DNA of 64,000 bases from assembly GCA_041676705.1 (NCBI GenBank), contig JBAYRL010000001.1:434001-498000 (forward strand), given 5' to 3'. Source of the DNA: Acidimicrobiia bacterium (GTDB lineage Bacteria > Actinomycetota > Acidimicrobiia > Acidimicrobiales > SKKL01). A program made the translations under genes and the position numbers. Shown here one piece after another: positions 1-7,243 of the stretch. Every line of letters begins with the position of its first letter. The stretch's first letter is position 1. The notes under the pieces were generated by a model. It was not told the origin of the DNA. It was given only the letters and a program-made list of their open reading frames with translations, and made no database searches.

Positions 1-1094
1 TGACCGCGCGCCCCTTCGCCATGCTGGGATTGCTGTATGTGCTGACGGTGGCGTGCTTTGTTCGTGCTCTTGGCCAGAGTTCCTTAGCACCTTGGCTAGT
101 GCTTGTTGTGGTCGATGTATTAGCCCTTTACACATCGCTTCTGGCTATCCTATTTATCGCTGCCCAAGTCGGATATCTCGTCTTGGTCGATCGTCGCTTC
201 TATCGAATCCACGTGGTGGCCGGTGTGATGTTGGCTCTCGGCATGATTCCGACCTGGCTGTACCTCGCCCCAACTAACACCCTCAACTGGTTGACCGAGA
301 GCGATATACCCCAGGTGTTCGCCAATATCATTGGCGATCGTTCTGGCCTTGTTTTCGGTGTACTTGTGCTAGCCGGGCTCCTGTTTCGGCCCAGCGCCTC
401 GGGAGACACCCTAATTAGCCATCCGAGAAGCGACCTGCTCCTGCCCGGGTTCGTGGTTCTTCAATTAGCGGTGATGGTGGCTTTGTTGCCTAAGCAAACG
501 CTGTTCATACCGCCTTACCTTGTGACTGTCCTCATTGCGGCAGCGATGTTGGCAGGAGCCGTTGTCGTTACCTTTCGACCCACGCTTGCATGGCTCACAG
601 CCAGCACATTAATTGCATCATTGTTTCTCGGTTTTTCCCTAAATCTCGAGGCTCAACCTGGTCTAGAAAATCAGAACTGGCGTTCCACGACAGCGTTTCT
701 AGACGCGTCCGTTCAACCCTCTGACACCGTGGTTTTCCCCAACACCTTCTACCGGGTCGCCGCCGAGCACTACGGGCACCATGGAGGATATATGGACGTT
801 GGTTCTCCGGCCCTGCCCGCCAGTCCATGGTTCTCACAAACCCCTTACGAGTACGACCGGCTGAAACGCACTGGTTACTACCTCGACGCTGACCGCTTCG
901 CTGACGGACTCGCGGGAAGAGAACGAGTGTGGGCCGTGGGACCAGACGACAACTTCATGGCGCTGGCCACTTCAGCATTGACTGATGCCGGCTGGGCACT
1001 GGTCGATAGCCACAACTTCACCGGCCTAACCACCAGACTGTTCATCCATGAGGTGACCAAATTTCCCGAACATTTGGATATGTCGGCGTCTTAA
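1..1094 (+). CDS. GT-C-like polytopic membrane protein, 5' end missing
   Basis: The reading frame is open through the left window edge (in frame from base 3), so the ATG at 21 is probably internal and the N-terminus is missing. About 220 residues form repeated hydrophobic membrane segments, including one with ALYTSLLAILFIAAQ, followed by a soluble stretch of about 140 residues that probably faces the outside. This layout, with the RPFAMLGLLYVL stretch at the edge, resembles ArnT/PMT-like (GT39) lipid-linked sugar transferases that glycosylate cell-wall polymers or proteins. The catalytic first loop lies outside the window, so the function is an inference. The GC-rich accessory region starts just after its stop. 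Confidence 0.6.
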   Translation, partial: TARPFAMLGLLYVLTVACFVRALGQSSLAPWLVLVVVDVLALYTSLLAILFIAAQVGYLVLVDRRFYRIHVVAGVMLALGMIPTWLYLAPTNTLNWLTESDIPQVFANIIGDRSGLVFGVLVLAGLLFRPSASGDTLISHPRSDLLLPGFVVLQLAVMVALLPKQTLFIPPYLVTVLIAAAMLAGAVVVTFRPTLAWLTASTLIASLFLGFSLNLEAQPGLENQNWRSTTAFLDASVQPSDTVVFPNTFYRVAAEHYGHHGGYMDVGSPALPASPWFSQTPYEYDRLKRTGYYLDADRFADGLAGRERVWAVGPDDNFMALATSALTDAGWALVDSHNFTGLTTRLFIHEVTKFPEHLDMSAS

Positions 1095-1139
1095 TGCAAC
1101 TACAGCACGATCCATCCGTTCACCCGAGGAATGAGCCGG

Positions 1140-1420
1140 ACGCCGCGGGGAGAGCGAACAGTTCCTCAACCTCGCCACCTACGTGTTTATGGAGATGGGT
1201 TATGCCGGCGATGTCGAGCGTGGAGCGGGCGTTCTGTCGCAGTGCACCGTGGGGAAGCTTCACCGGCCGGGTAGTGCTGCCGTGGCCCTCGGCGACACCG
1301 AGTTGCGCGGCCAAGTACTTGAGATGGGCTCCGGCCCCGGAGCGAACGGCCGAGCACTGCTCGAGCGACACGGCACCTTCGAGTTGACCGCAAGGGACCT
1401 CGACCCGCTGACAGTTCCGC
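1140..1420 (+). pseudogene. Remnant with a SAM-methyltransferase motif I
   Basis: One frame reads QFLNLATYVFMEMGY and later VLEMGSGPGANGRALLERHG, followed by ARDLDP. The second piece matches the glycine-rich SAM-binding motif I and acidic motif II of class I methyltransferases. The frame then becomes low-complexity and arginine-rich and no complete domain follows. I read this as the broken remnant of a methyltransferase gene at the left edge of the accessory region. It could also be a chance reading of GC-rich DNA. Confidence 0.3.
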
Positions 1421-1489
1421 TCCAACGGGACACTGCTGTCGCCAGCGCGACCTCGCCGATCGCGCCGCCTACTGGGACGCGCTTCGGTG

Positions 1490-1936
1490 TTACTCCGGCC
1501 CGGTATCGCCCACCGGCACTTCAGGGTGGGCTGAGGAGTCGGAGGCCTGCGGTCGGAGAATCGTGCAGTAGCCGTCGCAGTCGGCCGGGTCCTGGTCGGC
1601 GGCGCGCTTGGCCAGCCGGTCAAGCAGAGACCGGGTGTCCTTGAGCTCGCGTATCCGGTGGTCGACCTCGGTGAGGTGTTGGTGGATGAGATCGGTGACG
1701 TGTCCGCAGGCGGGTTCGCCAGTGTCGGAGATCGCAAGTACCCGTCGGATCTCAGCGAGGGTCAGCCCGGCGGTCTGCGCGTGGCGGATGAAGCTCAGCC
1801 GGTCCAGGGCGTTTGGGTCGTAGTCGCGGTAGCCAGACGGCGTGCGAACCGGGTCGGCGAGGAGTCCCTCCGCTTCCCAGAAGCGGATGGTCTTGGCGGT
1901 GACGCCGCTCTGGGCAGCGAGTTCCCCGATGAACAT
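1490..1936 (-). CDS. MerR-family metal-responsive regulator
   Basis: This 148-residue protein opens with FIGELAAQSGVTAKTIRFWE, the MerR winged-helix DNA-binding domain, followed by the RTPSGYRDYD wing and a dimerisation helix. C77, C120 and C124 are candidate metal ligands; C77 and the later pair sit where MerR and ZntR place theirs. The ATG at 1936 is chosen because an upstream in-frame ATG at 1960 lies inside the operator and would add residues before the conserved FIGELA start. It is transcribed away from the thioredoxin-like/flavoprotein cassette and should distort the shared promoter at 1949-1980 when metal binds. The metal is not certain: the cassette hints at mercury, the operator sequence at copper or a related ion. 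Confidence 0.88.
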   Translation of the reverse strand: MFIGELAAQSGVTAKTIRFWEAEGLLADPVRTPSGYRDYDPNALDRLSFIRHAQTAGLTLAEIRRVLAISDTGEPACGHVTDLIHQHLTEVDHRIRELKDTRSLLDRLAKRAADQDPADCDGYCTILRPQASDSSAHPEVPVGDTGPE

Positions 1937-1948
1937 TCTCTCGACCCC

Positions 1949-1980
1949 TTGACCTTCCATTGCGGTGGAAGGTTTATGGT
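1949..1980 (+). promoter_or_regulatory. MerR-type promoter/operator with 20-bp spacer
   Basis: A -35 box TTGACC (1949-1954) and a -10 box TATGGT (1975-1980) are 20 bp apart, the over-long spacing typical of promoters switched on by MerR-family DNA distortion. Between them is a perfect 8+8 dyad, ACCTTCCA (1952-1959) and TGGAAGGT (1966-1973). The half-site CCTTCC resembles CueR/HmrR operators. It drives the + strand cassette from 2020, and the divergent regulator starts at 1936. Confidence 0.85.
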
Positions 1981-2019
1981 AGCTCGCAGATCGCGACCCC
2001 GAGTGTGAGAAGGACCGCC

Positions 2020-2313
2020 ATGAAGATCGAACTACTGTACTTCGACGACTGCCCAAACTGGAAGGTCGCCGCTGAACGCCTCGCCGACGTCGCAGGCGAC
2101 CGTGGTCTGACGGTGGAGCGGCGTCTCGTGACGACTCCCGAGGAGGCCGAGGCGGCCCGGTTCCGGGGCTCGCCGACGATCCTGGTCGACGGTGAGGACC
2201 CGTTCGCTTCGGGGGACGAGCCGTTCGGCCTCGCGTGCCGCGTCTACCAAACCCTCGACGGGCTGGCCGGGTCCCCGACCACCGAGCAGCTCGAAGCGAT
2301 CCTCGATGCGTGA
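2020..2313 (+). CDS. Thioredoxin-like small protein of a metal cassette
   Basis: The 97-residue protein begins KIELLYFDDCPNWKVAAERL and contains RFRGSPTILVDGEDPF, the cis-proline-like turn of a thioredoxin fold. Only one cysteine sits at the usual active-site position (C11, CPNW), with a second (C76) in the GLACRVY segment. Small proteins of this kind occur next to mercury or other metal genes in actinobacteria and are often annotated as thioredoxin family. The ATG at 2020 follows GTGAGAAGGA and directly succeeds the MerR-type promoter, so an in-frame GTG at 1960 inside the operator is rejected. Its stop overlaps the start of the next gene, which implies co-expression. The exact role is unknown; thiol or metal relay is an inference. 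Confidence 0.72.
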   Translation: MKIELLYFDDCPNWKVAAERLADVAGDRGLTVERRLVTTPEEAEAARFRGSPTILVDGEDPFASGDEPFGLACRVYQTLDGLAGSPTTEQLEAILDA

Positions 2314-2554
2314 CCGGGTCCTCGCTCCGGTTGCCTTGGCCGACGCGATCACGTGCTGTGGCGTGACGGCGCTCATTGCCGGGTTGGTCAGCGGGTTTGC
2401 ATTGGCCACGACGGGGCGGCTGACGGCGGTTTCTGTCGCCGGTCTCGGCGTCATCGTGGCCATCGCGTGGTGGCTCGACCGCCGTCGGCACCCTCACGCC
2501 CCAACTTGCGACATCGGCAACAGATCGGCGCATCCCGAGGAATCACTGCGATGA
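2306..2554 (+). CDS. Small two-helix membrane protein, MerF-like
   Basis: This 82-residue protein has two hydrophobic helices (about residues 8-35 and 38-57) and a short basic tail. A vicinal pair C17-C18 sits in the first helix, the position used by MerT/MerF mercury importers to carry the ion through the membrane. A third cysteine (C68) follows in a His/Pro-rich tail (RRHPHAPTCD). The ATG at 2306 overlaps the end of the thioredoxin-like gene, and its stop overlaps the next gene in ATGA, so all three are probably translated together. A mercury or metal-ion channel role is inferred from the cysteine pair and context; overall identity to MerF looks low. Confidence 0.55.
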   Translation: MRDRVLAPVALADAITCCGVTALIAGLVSGFALATTGRLTAVSVAGLGVIVAIAWWLDRRRHPHAPTCDIGNRSAHPEESLR

Positions 2555-3903
2555 CCGACACCTACGACCTGATCGTCATCGGAGCGGGCATGGCCGGCGC
2601 CGCGGCGGCGAGCAAGTGTGCCTCCGAGGGGTGGAAGGTCGCGATCGTCGACGAGCTGCCCTACGGGGGCACCTGTGCGCTGCGGGGCTGTGACCCGAAG
2701 AAGATTTTGCGCCGCGGCGCCGAGATCATCGACAGCGCCCGGCTCATGGCCGGCAAGGGCATCGACGCTAACGGTTTGAACATCAACTGGACCGACCTGA
2801 TGAAGCACAAGCGCGGCTTCACCGATCCGGTCCCCGAGAACATGGAAGCCGGCCTAGTTGGCAACGGTGTCGAGACCCTGCACGGCACCGCCAGGTTCGA
2901 GGACGAGCATCGCCTCGCCATCGACGAGGTGACCTACGAGTCGGCGCACTTCCTGATCGCCACCGGCGCTCGACCCCGACCCCTGGACTTCCCCGGCCAT
3001 GAGCACCTGATCGACAGCACCGCCTTCCTCGAGCTCGACGACCTCCCTCGCCGCGTGCTCTTCGTCGGCGGCGGGTTCGTGTCGTTCGAGTTCGCCCACA
3101 TCGCAGCCCGGGCCGGGACCCGGCCGGTGATCATCGACCGCGGCGTCCGTCCACTCAAAGGCTTCGACCCTGACCTGGTCGACCTCCTGGTGGCCCGAGG
3201 CTCCGACGCGGGCATTGAGGTGCGCCCCGAGACGACGATCACCGGCATCGAGCCAGTCGGATCGGGCTACCGGGTCACCCTCGACACGGCCGGGAACCCG
3301 GCCGAGATCGAGACCGATCTCGTTGTCCACGGCGCCGGACGCATCCCCCAGCTGTCCACGCTCGACCTGGACGCGGCCAACGTCGCCCACGACACCGCAG
3401 GCGTGACCGTCGCAGGCCACCTCCAGAGCACCACCAACCCCGCCGTCTACGCAGCGGGTGACTCCGCCGACACCCCCGGTGCGCCGCTAACCCCGGTGGC
3501 GGTGTTCGAGGGCAAGGTCGCCGCATCGAACATGCTCAAGGGAACTACGACCGTCCCGGACTACGCCGGTGTTCCAACGGCGGTGTTCACCATCCCCGAA
3601 CTCGTTCGCGTCGGCCTCCTCGAACACGAAGCAACAGCAGCTGGCATCAACGTGGACGTCCGCTACAACGACACCAGCGGCTGGTACTCCAACTACCGGA
3701 TCGGCGAGACAACCGCAGCCACCAAGATCCTCGTCGACACCGCCGACGACACGATCGTCGGCGCCCACATGCTCGGCCCCGAGTACGGCGAGCTGATCAA
3801 CGTCTTCAGCCTCGCCATCAAGCTCGGCCTCACGACCCGGCAGCTGAAGTCGATGACCGCCGCCTATCCCACCGTCGGATCAGACCTCGGCTCGATGCTC
3901 TGA
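2551..3903 (+). CDS. MerA/glutathione-reductase-like flavoprotein
   Basis: The 450-residue protein has an FAD-binding GAGMAGAAAA near residue 11, a redox disulfide CALRGC (C42 and C47), an NAD(P)-binding GGGFVS near 173, and the second FAD motif VYAAGDSAD. It belongs to the class I pyridine-nucleotide disulfide oxidoreductases. In the MerR-controlled cassette a mercuric reductase-like job is likely, but it lacks the N-terminal HMA domain and the C-terminal vicinal cysteines of classical MerA. The usual HPTxxE catalytic dyad is replaced by YPTVGSD. The related CALRGCDPKK proteins are mostly annotated only as NAD(P)/FAD oxidoreductases. The ATG at 2551 overlaps the upstream stop (ATGA). Confidence 0.75.
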   Translation: MTDTYDLIVIGAGMAGAAAASKCASEGWKVAIVDELPYGGTCALRGCDPKKILRRGAEIIDSARLMAGKGIDANGLNINWTDLMKHKRGFTDPVPENMEAGLVGNGVETLHGTARFEDEHRLAIDEVTYESAHFLIATGARPRPLDFPGHEHLIDSTAFLELDDLPRRVLFVGGGFVSFEFAHIAARAGTRPVIIDRGVRPLKGFDPDLVDLLVARGSDAGIEVRPETTITGIEPVGSGYRVTLDTAGNPAEIETDLVVHGAGRIPQLSTLDLDAANVAHDTAGVTVAGHLQSTTNPAVYAAGDSADTPGAPLTPVAVFEGKVAASNMLKGTTTVPDYAGVPTAVFTIPELVRVGLLEHEATAAGINVDVRYNDTSGWYSNYRIGETTAATKILVDTADDTIVGAHMLGPEYGELINVFSLAIKLGLTTRQLKSMTAAYPTVGSDLGSML

Positions 3904-4059
3904 CCAGTTGGGACGCGAGGTGATCGGTTCATCTATCTCACCCTGGGGGCCTCGTGCACGGCGACCCCACGTCCCGGACCTGCGCCACCGCCACTACCTC
4001 GAGTGAGGAGGGGCAAGGGAACCGCCTCGCCCATCTGGAGGTGTGCGCCTCAGCCTGGC

Positions 4060-4262
4060 CTAGGCCAGAGCACGACCGGCGAGGTAGCCGAGGCCGGTTA
4101 GGACGAACGCCAGGAGGGACAGGGCCACATAGCCCGCGGCCTCGGCGGTCCGCTCTGCCCTCATCAAGATGGGTCTCGTGCCCGAAGGTCGAAAACGTCG
4201 TGTACGCCCCGAGGAACCCGACTGCGATAGCGGTGCTCGTAACGCCAGTGTGCAGTCTGTCG
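4060..4262 (-). pseudogene. crcB: crcB remnant (fluoride exporter C-terminus), frameshifted
   Basis: Reading leftward, one frame gives STAIAVGFLGAYTTFSTFGH, which matches the CrcB/Fluc signature GFxGxxTTFSTF around the fluoride pore. The frame then shifts, and a second frame ends with GYVALSLLAFVLTGLGYLAG and a TAG stop, which fits the last CrcB membrane helix. Restoring one base near 4137 joins the two halves. The N-terminal half is absent or unrecognisable. The intact protein would export fluoride; this copy cannot. Confidence 0.7.
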
Positions 4263-4489
4263 AGCGCTGTTCGGCGAGGATGTCAGCATCGCCGATGCGA
4301 ATCCTCCCCTTATGCCGACCGCCTGACGCATGGTCGTGGCGTAGCGCTGCCGCTCGCGCAGGTCGGCCAGGAAGTTGGGCATCGCTCGGTCGTGCCAGAC
4401 GTCCCACCGTTGTTGCGGAGCCCAGGTGCGTGCGTAGATCGCCTGGATCCACGTCGCATTCGACTGCGCGGGAGGCGGGAGCGAGCGAG

Positions 4490-4764
4490 CTCGAGCGCTG
4501 CTTCGAAAATGTCCGCCACGGTGGCCCGGCCTGGCGATAGATGACCTGGTTCCCGTTCCGGCGCGACGTGACCGGACCCACACCTCGGAGGGCCTGCAGG
4601 TGCGTAGACGCCGTGGTCACGTTGAGGGCAACGACACCCGCTAGGTCCAACACCGACCGTTAACCTTACGCCAACAGCTGAAGCATCTGCAGCCGCGAGC
4701 CGTTGCCCAACACCCGGGCGGTTCGGGCGACCTCTCCGAACACATCCCCGGCCTCATACTCCAT
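4490..4764 (-). pseudogene. ArsR-family regulator remnant, multiple frameshifts
   Basis: An ATG at 4764 starts a frame giving EVARTARVLGNGSRLQMLQL, which stops at 4666. A second frame continues with LDLAGVVALNVTTASTHLQA and NGNQVIYRQA, and a third gives VADIFEAALELARSRLP. Together they spell an ArsR/SmtB winged helix: a first helix with SRLQMLQLL, a recognition helix with THLQALRGVG, and a wing with YRQA. The pieces are in different frames, so the gene is dead or badly sequenced. A fragment further left (about 4325-4480, ARTWAPQQRWDVWHDRAM) may be its lost tail or another gene; I do not recognise it. Confidence 0.6.
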
Positions 4765-4920
4765 AGTTCCGTAGATTAAAGAAGTACCTGGTGAAGTCCA
4801 ACCCATCCTGGGGTGCCGTGAGATATTGGGCCGAGGTCGGATCCCCTTGGCGGGTGGTACAGCCTCGACCTGGAACCAACACCGATCTCCAGCTGCAAGG
4901 CCCGGGCTGGAGCCGTTCTC

Positions 4921-5240
4921 GTGGCTGCCATAAAAATTGGCGCTGGCGTAACCGCTGGCATCATCTCGTTGATGACCATGACGGCCGGCATGCCGCTTCT
5001 CGTCATGGCCGGGATCATCGGATTGGACGACCCGCTCGGCGGAGGCGGAGGGCTGAACACCGACGGCAGCCCGCCGACCGCCCGCCCCGGAACCTCGAAC
5101 CATGAGCAGGGCCTCGCCATCGACTTCGACCGCCGCTCCAGCCGGGGCGCCGCCTTCTCCCAGTGGCTCGCCTCTCATGCACCCGAGTTCGGCATCTACA
5201 ACCTGCGAAGCGAGCCATGAAATTGGAGTACTACCGTGTC
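4921..5240 (+). pseudogene. M15/VanY-like peptidase remnant ended by a nonsense codon
   Basis: A 99-codon frame has a hydrophobic N-terminal stretch (MTMTAGMPLLVMAGIIGL), a Gly-rich link, then ARPGTSNHEQGLAIDFD and FGIYNLRSEP. SNHxxGLAIDF is the zinc-binding motif of M15 D,D-carboxypeptidases (VanY, DacC-like), and the family usually ends in EPWHW. Here the codon after EP is TGA, followed in frame by AAT TGG AGT, so one TGG-to-TGA change would explain the stop in what was EPWNWS. The region between the membrane stretch and the zinc motif is also too short for an intact domain. Similar peptidases occur on actinobacterial conjugative elements, which suits a mobile origin. Confidence 0.55.
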
Positions 5241-5303
5241 TTGAGTTATGTGTTGGCAAGCTCCCGTCGGCCCTAACCACCGGTCCCTACCCGCCTCAGG
5301 CTG

Positions 5304-5362
5304 ACACCGGGTAGACGAGCCCGGCGGCGACGGGAACGCCGACCCCGTTGAACAAGAAGGCG
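5304..5362 (-). pseudogene. Short remnant of a second heavy-metal P-type ATPase
   Basis: These 59 bases match the 3' part of the intact ATPase gene at 7369-7430. The first 21 bases are identical; the middle is diverged and one codon shorter; the last 18 bases match almost perfectly. The reverse-strand reading FLFNGVGVPVAAGLVYPV parallels FLFNGIGIPAAATGLVYPV of the intact enzyme (last membrane helices). The divergence is mostly codon-wise, which points to a related second ATPase gene and not to a fresh duplication. It lies directly downstream of the ABC permease gene. Confidence 0.6.
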
Positions 5363-5428
5363 GTATCTGCTACCGCAGGCGTCAAGGCCGAAGAACGTAG
5401 AGGTACGCGACCCGTGAAAACACCCAAA

Positions 5429-6193
5429 CTATTGGATGGCCATTCTGATGAATCGACGAATCCCAACCCAGGCCATCACCATCGTGGAGACCGCCGTTCC
5501 CAGCAAACTATATCCGAGGGCCATGTGCGGAACTTCGGGAGTCAGAATGGCTCGGAACGCCTCGCTGACGTAGACGAGAGGGTTCACTAGGACAAGCATC
5601 TGGACCCAGCGGAGATTCTCCAAGCTCGGCCAAGCGAAGAAGGTAGGGCCGAGAAGAACCATGGGGATGAGGAACCCTGGAAACATCGCGGGTATCTGCG
5701 ATGGTTTGAAGATCGTCCCAAGCAAGAGTCCAAGGGATGCGGACGTCAAGCCAGCAAGGAGGAGCACCGGCACCGCGTAGGCGAGGTTCTCCAGCCTGAC
5801 TGTGAGATCTGCTCCCATGATGGCCCAGGCAAGTGGAAGCACGATCAAGCCGCCCAGCCACGCTTCGAGGACGCCGATCACCATCTTGGCATAGGCAACG
5901 GTTGCGGGCCCCGCTGGGGCAAGTAGCCGATCCTCGATCTCCCGAGATACTCCGAAATCAAGAATCAGAGGGATGCCTACACCATGCAGGCCGGCCACCA
6001 TCACGCTCATAGCGAGGACTCCCCCGAACATAAGCGTCGGAAACGTGTCCGGGACCTGCCCAATGTTTGGGAGTACGAAACCAAAGACGAAGATGAAGAC
6101 GAGCGGAAGCATCGCGACCCGGTAAGCAAAATTCCAGAAGTTCCGCTTAGTGACCACCAGGTCTCGCTGGACCATGGCAAAGAACGCGCTCAT
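5429..6193 (-). CDS. ABC-2 type transporter permease (DrrB-like)
   Basis: The 254-residue protein has six hydrophobic segments and the ABC-2 exporter pattern: a cytoplasmic start (FFAMVQRDLVVTKRNFWNFA), a GVSREIEDRLLAPAGP loop, and NPLVYVSEAFRAILTP before the last helix. It would form the membrane channel for the ATPase encoded just upstream, exporting a drug or lipid in the manner of DrrAB. Its start overlaps the ATPase stop by four bases, so the two were one transcription unit. The substrate cannot be told from sequence. Because the ATPase gene is frameshifted, this permease may be without a working partner. Confidence 0.85.
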   Translation of the reverse strand: MSAFFAMVQRDLVVTKRNFWNFAYRVAMLPLVFIFVFGFVLPNIGQVPDTFPTLMFGGVLAMSVMVAGLHGVGIPLILDFGVSREIEDRLLAPAGPATVAYAKMVIGVLEAWLGGLIVLPLAWAIMGADLTVRLENLAYAVPVLLLAGLTSASLGLLLGTIFKPSQIPAMFPGFLIPMVLLGPTFFAWPSLENLRWVQMLVLVNPLVYVSEAFRAILTPEVPHMALGYSLLGTAVSTMVMAWVGIRRFIRMAIQ

Positions 6194-7148
6194 CGGTCTT
6201 CCAATCCTCTCCCGGTGAGATGGATAAAGGCATCATTGAGGGTGCTGAGTTGAAGGTTGAGTCCAACTAGCGTGCGACCTCTCCTATGAACCCACGCGAC
6301 AATCGCGCCGAGATCCGGGCTCGCTCCTCGCATGAAGAGTCTCACGGTATTCATCTCCACCGTAAGATCGGCTACACCAGGCAGCGCTATCGCTTCGGCG
6401 AGTAGACTGTCATTTACCTCGTCCAACTCAAGCGATACGACGTTCTGGCCTGGCACGAGCTTCTTAAGCCCCGCCGGAGTGTCGAGTCCCTTGATTTCCC
6501 CATGGTTGATAATGGCAACCCGGTCAGCCAGTTGGTCGGGTTCTTCCATATAGTGGGTGGTCAAGAAGATCGTTGTTCCGTTTTGATTCAGCCTCTTAAT
6601 CTCTTCCCAGAGCAAAGTGCGAGATTGTGGGTCAAGCCCCGTCGTTGGCTCGTCGAGAAAAAGAATCTCGGGATCGTGCATGAGCGCTCGAGCGATCTTG
6701 AGCCGCTGAGCCATACCCCCGGAGAACCCGGCGACCGGATCATCAGCTCTCGCATGGAGGTGCAGCCGTTGTAGCCACTCATCTGTGCTGCGGGCACTCT
6801 CGCCCAGCGGGAGGCCAAAATACCGAGCGTGGAAGAGCAAGTTTTCACGAGCCGTTAGACTTCGATCCAGATTGTTGTGTTGAGGAACGACGCCTATACG
6901 TCGCCGTGCTCCGGCAAGATCATCCCAGACCGACCTTCCTCCCAAAAGGATCTCTCCCGTCGTGGGTCGAGCTTGGGTCGTGAGCATTCTAATTGTCGTA
7001 GTTTTTCCAGCCCCGTTCGGGCCAAGAAACCCAAAGATCTCTCCTTGCTTTACTTCAAAATTGATACCTCTAACCGCCTCAACCTTTCGCCCCCCGGGGA
7101 GCCTAAATACCTTCCAAAGATCCGAACCTTTAGCACGATGTCAGCCAC
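6190..7148 (-). pseudogene. ABC transporter ATPase (DrrA-like), frameshifted near 7122
   Basis: From 6987 leftward there is an open frame with the Q-loop region (VVPQHNNLDRSLTARENL), signature GFSGGMAQRL, Walker [13 protein letters not shown] and H-loop TTHYMEE. Upstream, the same frame continues to FGFLGPNGAGKTTTIRML (Walker A) and back to DLWKVFRLPGGRKVEA, but reaches a stop with no ATG, GTG or TTG. The natural start is a GTG at 7148 behind a GGAG site, whose frame gives ADIVLKVR and then derails. One missing base in CGGATC (about 7120-7124) would join VLKVR to DLWKVF. Without that base only a product lacking Walker A could be made. A sequencing error is possible. Confidence 0.75.
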
Positions 7149-7243
7149 GGCTGGTCTCCATTCTGTGTTTCTCGATCGTTGATTCGACTCATCCGGCGCC
7201 TTACTGGCAGCCGTCGTGAGTCCCGCGTCTGGTCGCTGGTGCG

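Noticed and set aside
1120..1737. Long minus-strand frame over the left edge of the island
   Set aside because: Low-complexity Pro/Arg/Thr composition, no motif, and overlap with the MerR gene; likely a GC-driven shadow.
1490..2533. A 347-residue minus-strand reading through the MerR gene
   Set aside because: Only the C-terminal 148 residues match MerR; the front part is Arg/Pro-rich, antisense to the cassette genes, and crosses the operator.
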